This document shows positions 5,795-6,288 of a stretch of DNA of 6,288 nt, piece by piece. The stretch is from Sporomusaceae bacterium (GTDB lineage Bacteria > Bacillota > Negativicutes > DSM-13327). Made by a program: the position numbers and the translations under genes. The stretch covers positions 1,202 to 7,489 of the forward strand of contig JAPUES010000170.1 in assembly GCA_027492445.1 (NCBI GenBank). Direction: 5' to 3'. Under the pieces are notes generated by a model. The model had not been told where the DNA came from and searched no databases. It worked only from the letters and a program-made list of their open reading frames with translations. Each line of letters opens with the position of its first letter. Position 1 is the first letter of the stretch.

Positions 5795-6288
5795 ATGAGC
5801 AAAGAAGTAGCATACAATGAATATGCCAATGAAATAATTGAAACATTAAGTAAAGGCGCGTTTCTAACTACGACGATTGATGGTGCAGTCAATACCATGA
5901 CCATTGCCTGGGGCAGTGTTGGGTTTATGTGGGGCAAGCCCGTATTTATGGCAATGGTTAGACCCTCTCGCTTTACCTATGAGCGCATTGAAAAAAGCGG
6001 TGAATTCACGGTAAGCATTCCCTTTAAGGATATGAGCAAAGCCTTAGGCATTTGCGGCTCGAAGTCAGGGCGAGATACCGACAAATTAGTAGCAGCCAAT
6101 CTAACAACTGTACCTGGGACAAAGATTGCTACGCCAGTGATTGCAGGTTGCGGTCTTCACTATGAATGTAAGGTTATCTATACACAAGAAATGAAAAAGG
6201 AAAATTTAGCTAAGGACTTACAGGAAAAGTGGTATGAGCAGGGTAATTACCATACTTTATTTTTTGGCGAAATTCTAACCACTTACGT
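5795..6288 (+). CDS. Flavin reductase-like FMN-binding protein (flavoredoxin type), 3' end outside window
   Basis: An open frame from ATG 5795 to the window edge gives 164 residues of a protein that is normally about 180-190, so only the C-terminal end is missing. It resembles the flavin reductase-like/flavoredoxin family (COG1853), split-barrel FMN proteins that act in electron transfer or flavin reduction in the cytosol. Visible family blocks are GAFLTT (21-26), N-T-M-T-I-A-W-G (33-40) and VRPSRFTYE (55-63), which contribute to FMN binding. After these come FTVSIP (71-76), CGSKSGRDTDK (87-97) and a Tyr/Cys-containing strand at 121-125. There is no signal peptide. It is transcribed away from the serA operon and shares the intergenic region with it. 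The electron partner cannot be read from sequence. Confidence 0.88.
   Translation, partial: MSKEVAYNEYANEIIETLSKGAFLTTTIDGAVNTMTIAWGSVGFMWGKPVFMAMVRPSRFTYERIEKSGEFTVSIPFKDMSKALGICGSKSGRDTDKLVAANLTTVPGTKIATPVIAGCGLHYECKVIYTQEMKKENLAKDLQEKWYEQGNYHTLFFGEILTTY

Noticed and set aside
1..6288. CRISPR arrays, tRNA or rRNA genes, insertion sequences, phage or toxin-antitoxin genes
   Set aside because: No regularly spaced repeats, tRNA-like cloverleaf, rRNA sequence, transposase or integrase motifs were seen; the window reads as ordinary chromosomal metabolism.

Overview
The window looks like the chromosome of a low-GC, Gram-positive-type anaerobe (Firmicutes; Negativicutes such as the Sporomusa/Pelosinus group, or a clostridium). 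The clues are strong AGGAGG ribosome binding sites, a T-box leader, a DUF1015 gene inside a serine operon, a clostridial-style thioredoxin reductase-like flavoprotein without a recognisable NADPH motif, and a flavoredoxin-type protein. The genus is inference; no rRNA or other marker is present.

Layout from left to right: (1) 1-309, plus strand, the C-terminal end of a membrane protein resembling the YkvI family, cut by the window edge. (2) 282-1148, minus strand, the thioredoxin reductase-like flavoprotein, which converges on and overlaps that gene by 28 bp. (3) 1149-1340, a spacer holding a Rho-independent terminator, an unexplained open tail of coding-like sequence and a small palindrome. 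(4) 1341-5279, minus strand, a tight three-gene operon transcribed serA, DUF1015 gene, serC. (5) 5280-5617, the operon's control region: a near-consensus sigma-A-type promoter and a complete T-box leader with a serine specifier codon (TCC), an antiterminator and a competing terminator. (6) 5618-5794, the divergent intergenic region with a 24-bp palindrome and a repeated half-site. (7) 5795 to the right edge, plus strand, a flavin reductase-like/flavoredoxin gene missing only its last residues.

How the genes work together: SerA oxidises 3-phosphoglycerate to 3-phosphohydroxypyruvate and SerC transaminates this to phosphoserine. The phosphatase SerB is not in the operon; the DUF1015 protein sits between the two enzymes, with its start 11 nt after serA and its end overlapping serC. 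The leader should let transcription through when tRNA-Ser is uncharged, so the DUF1015 protein is expected to be made under serine starvation with the two enzymes. The flanking flavoproteins suggest anaerobic redox metabolism but have no visible link to serine synthesis. The most notable points are the DUF1015 protein with its ADGHHR motif, the apparent loss of the NADPH site in the thioredoxin reductase homologue, and the fully readable serine T-box switch.
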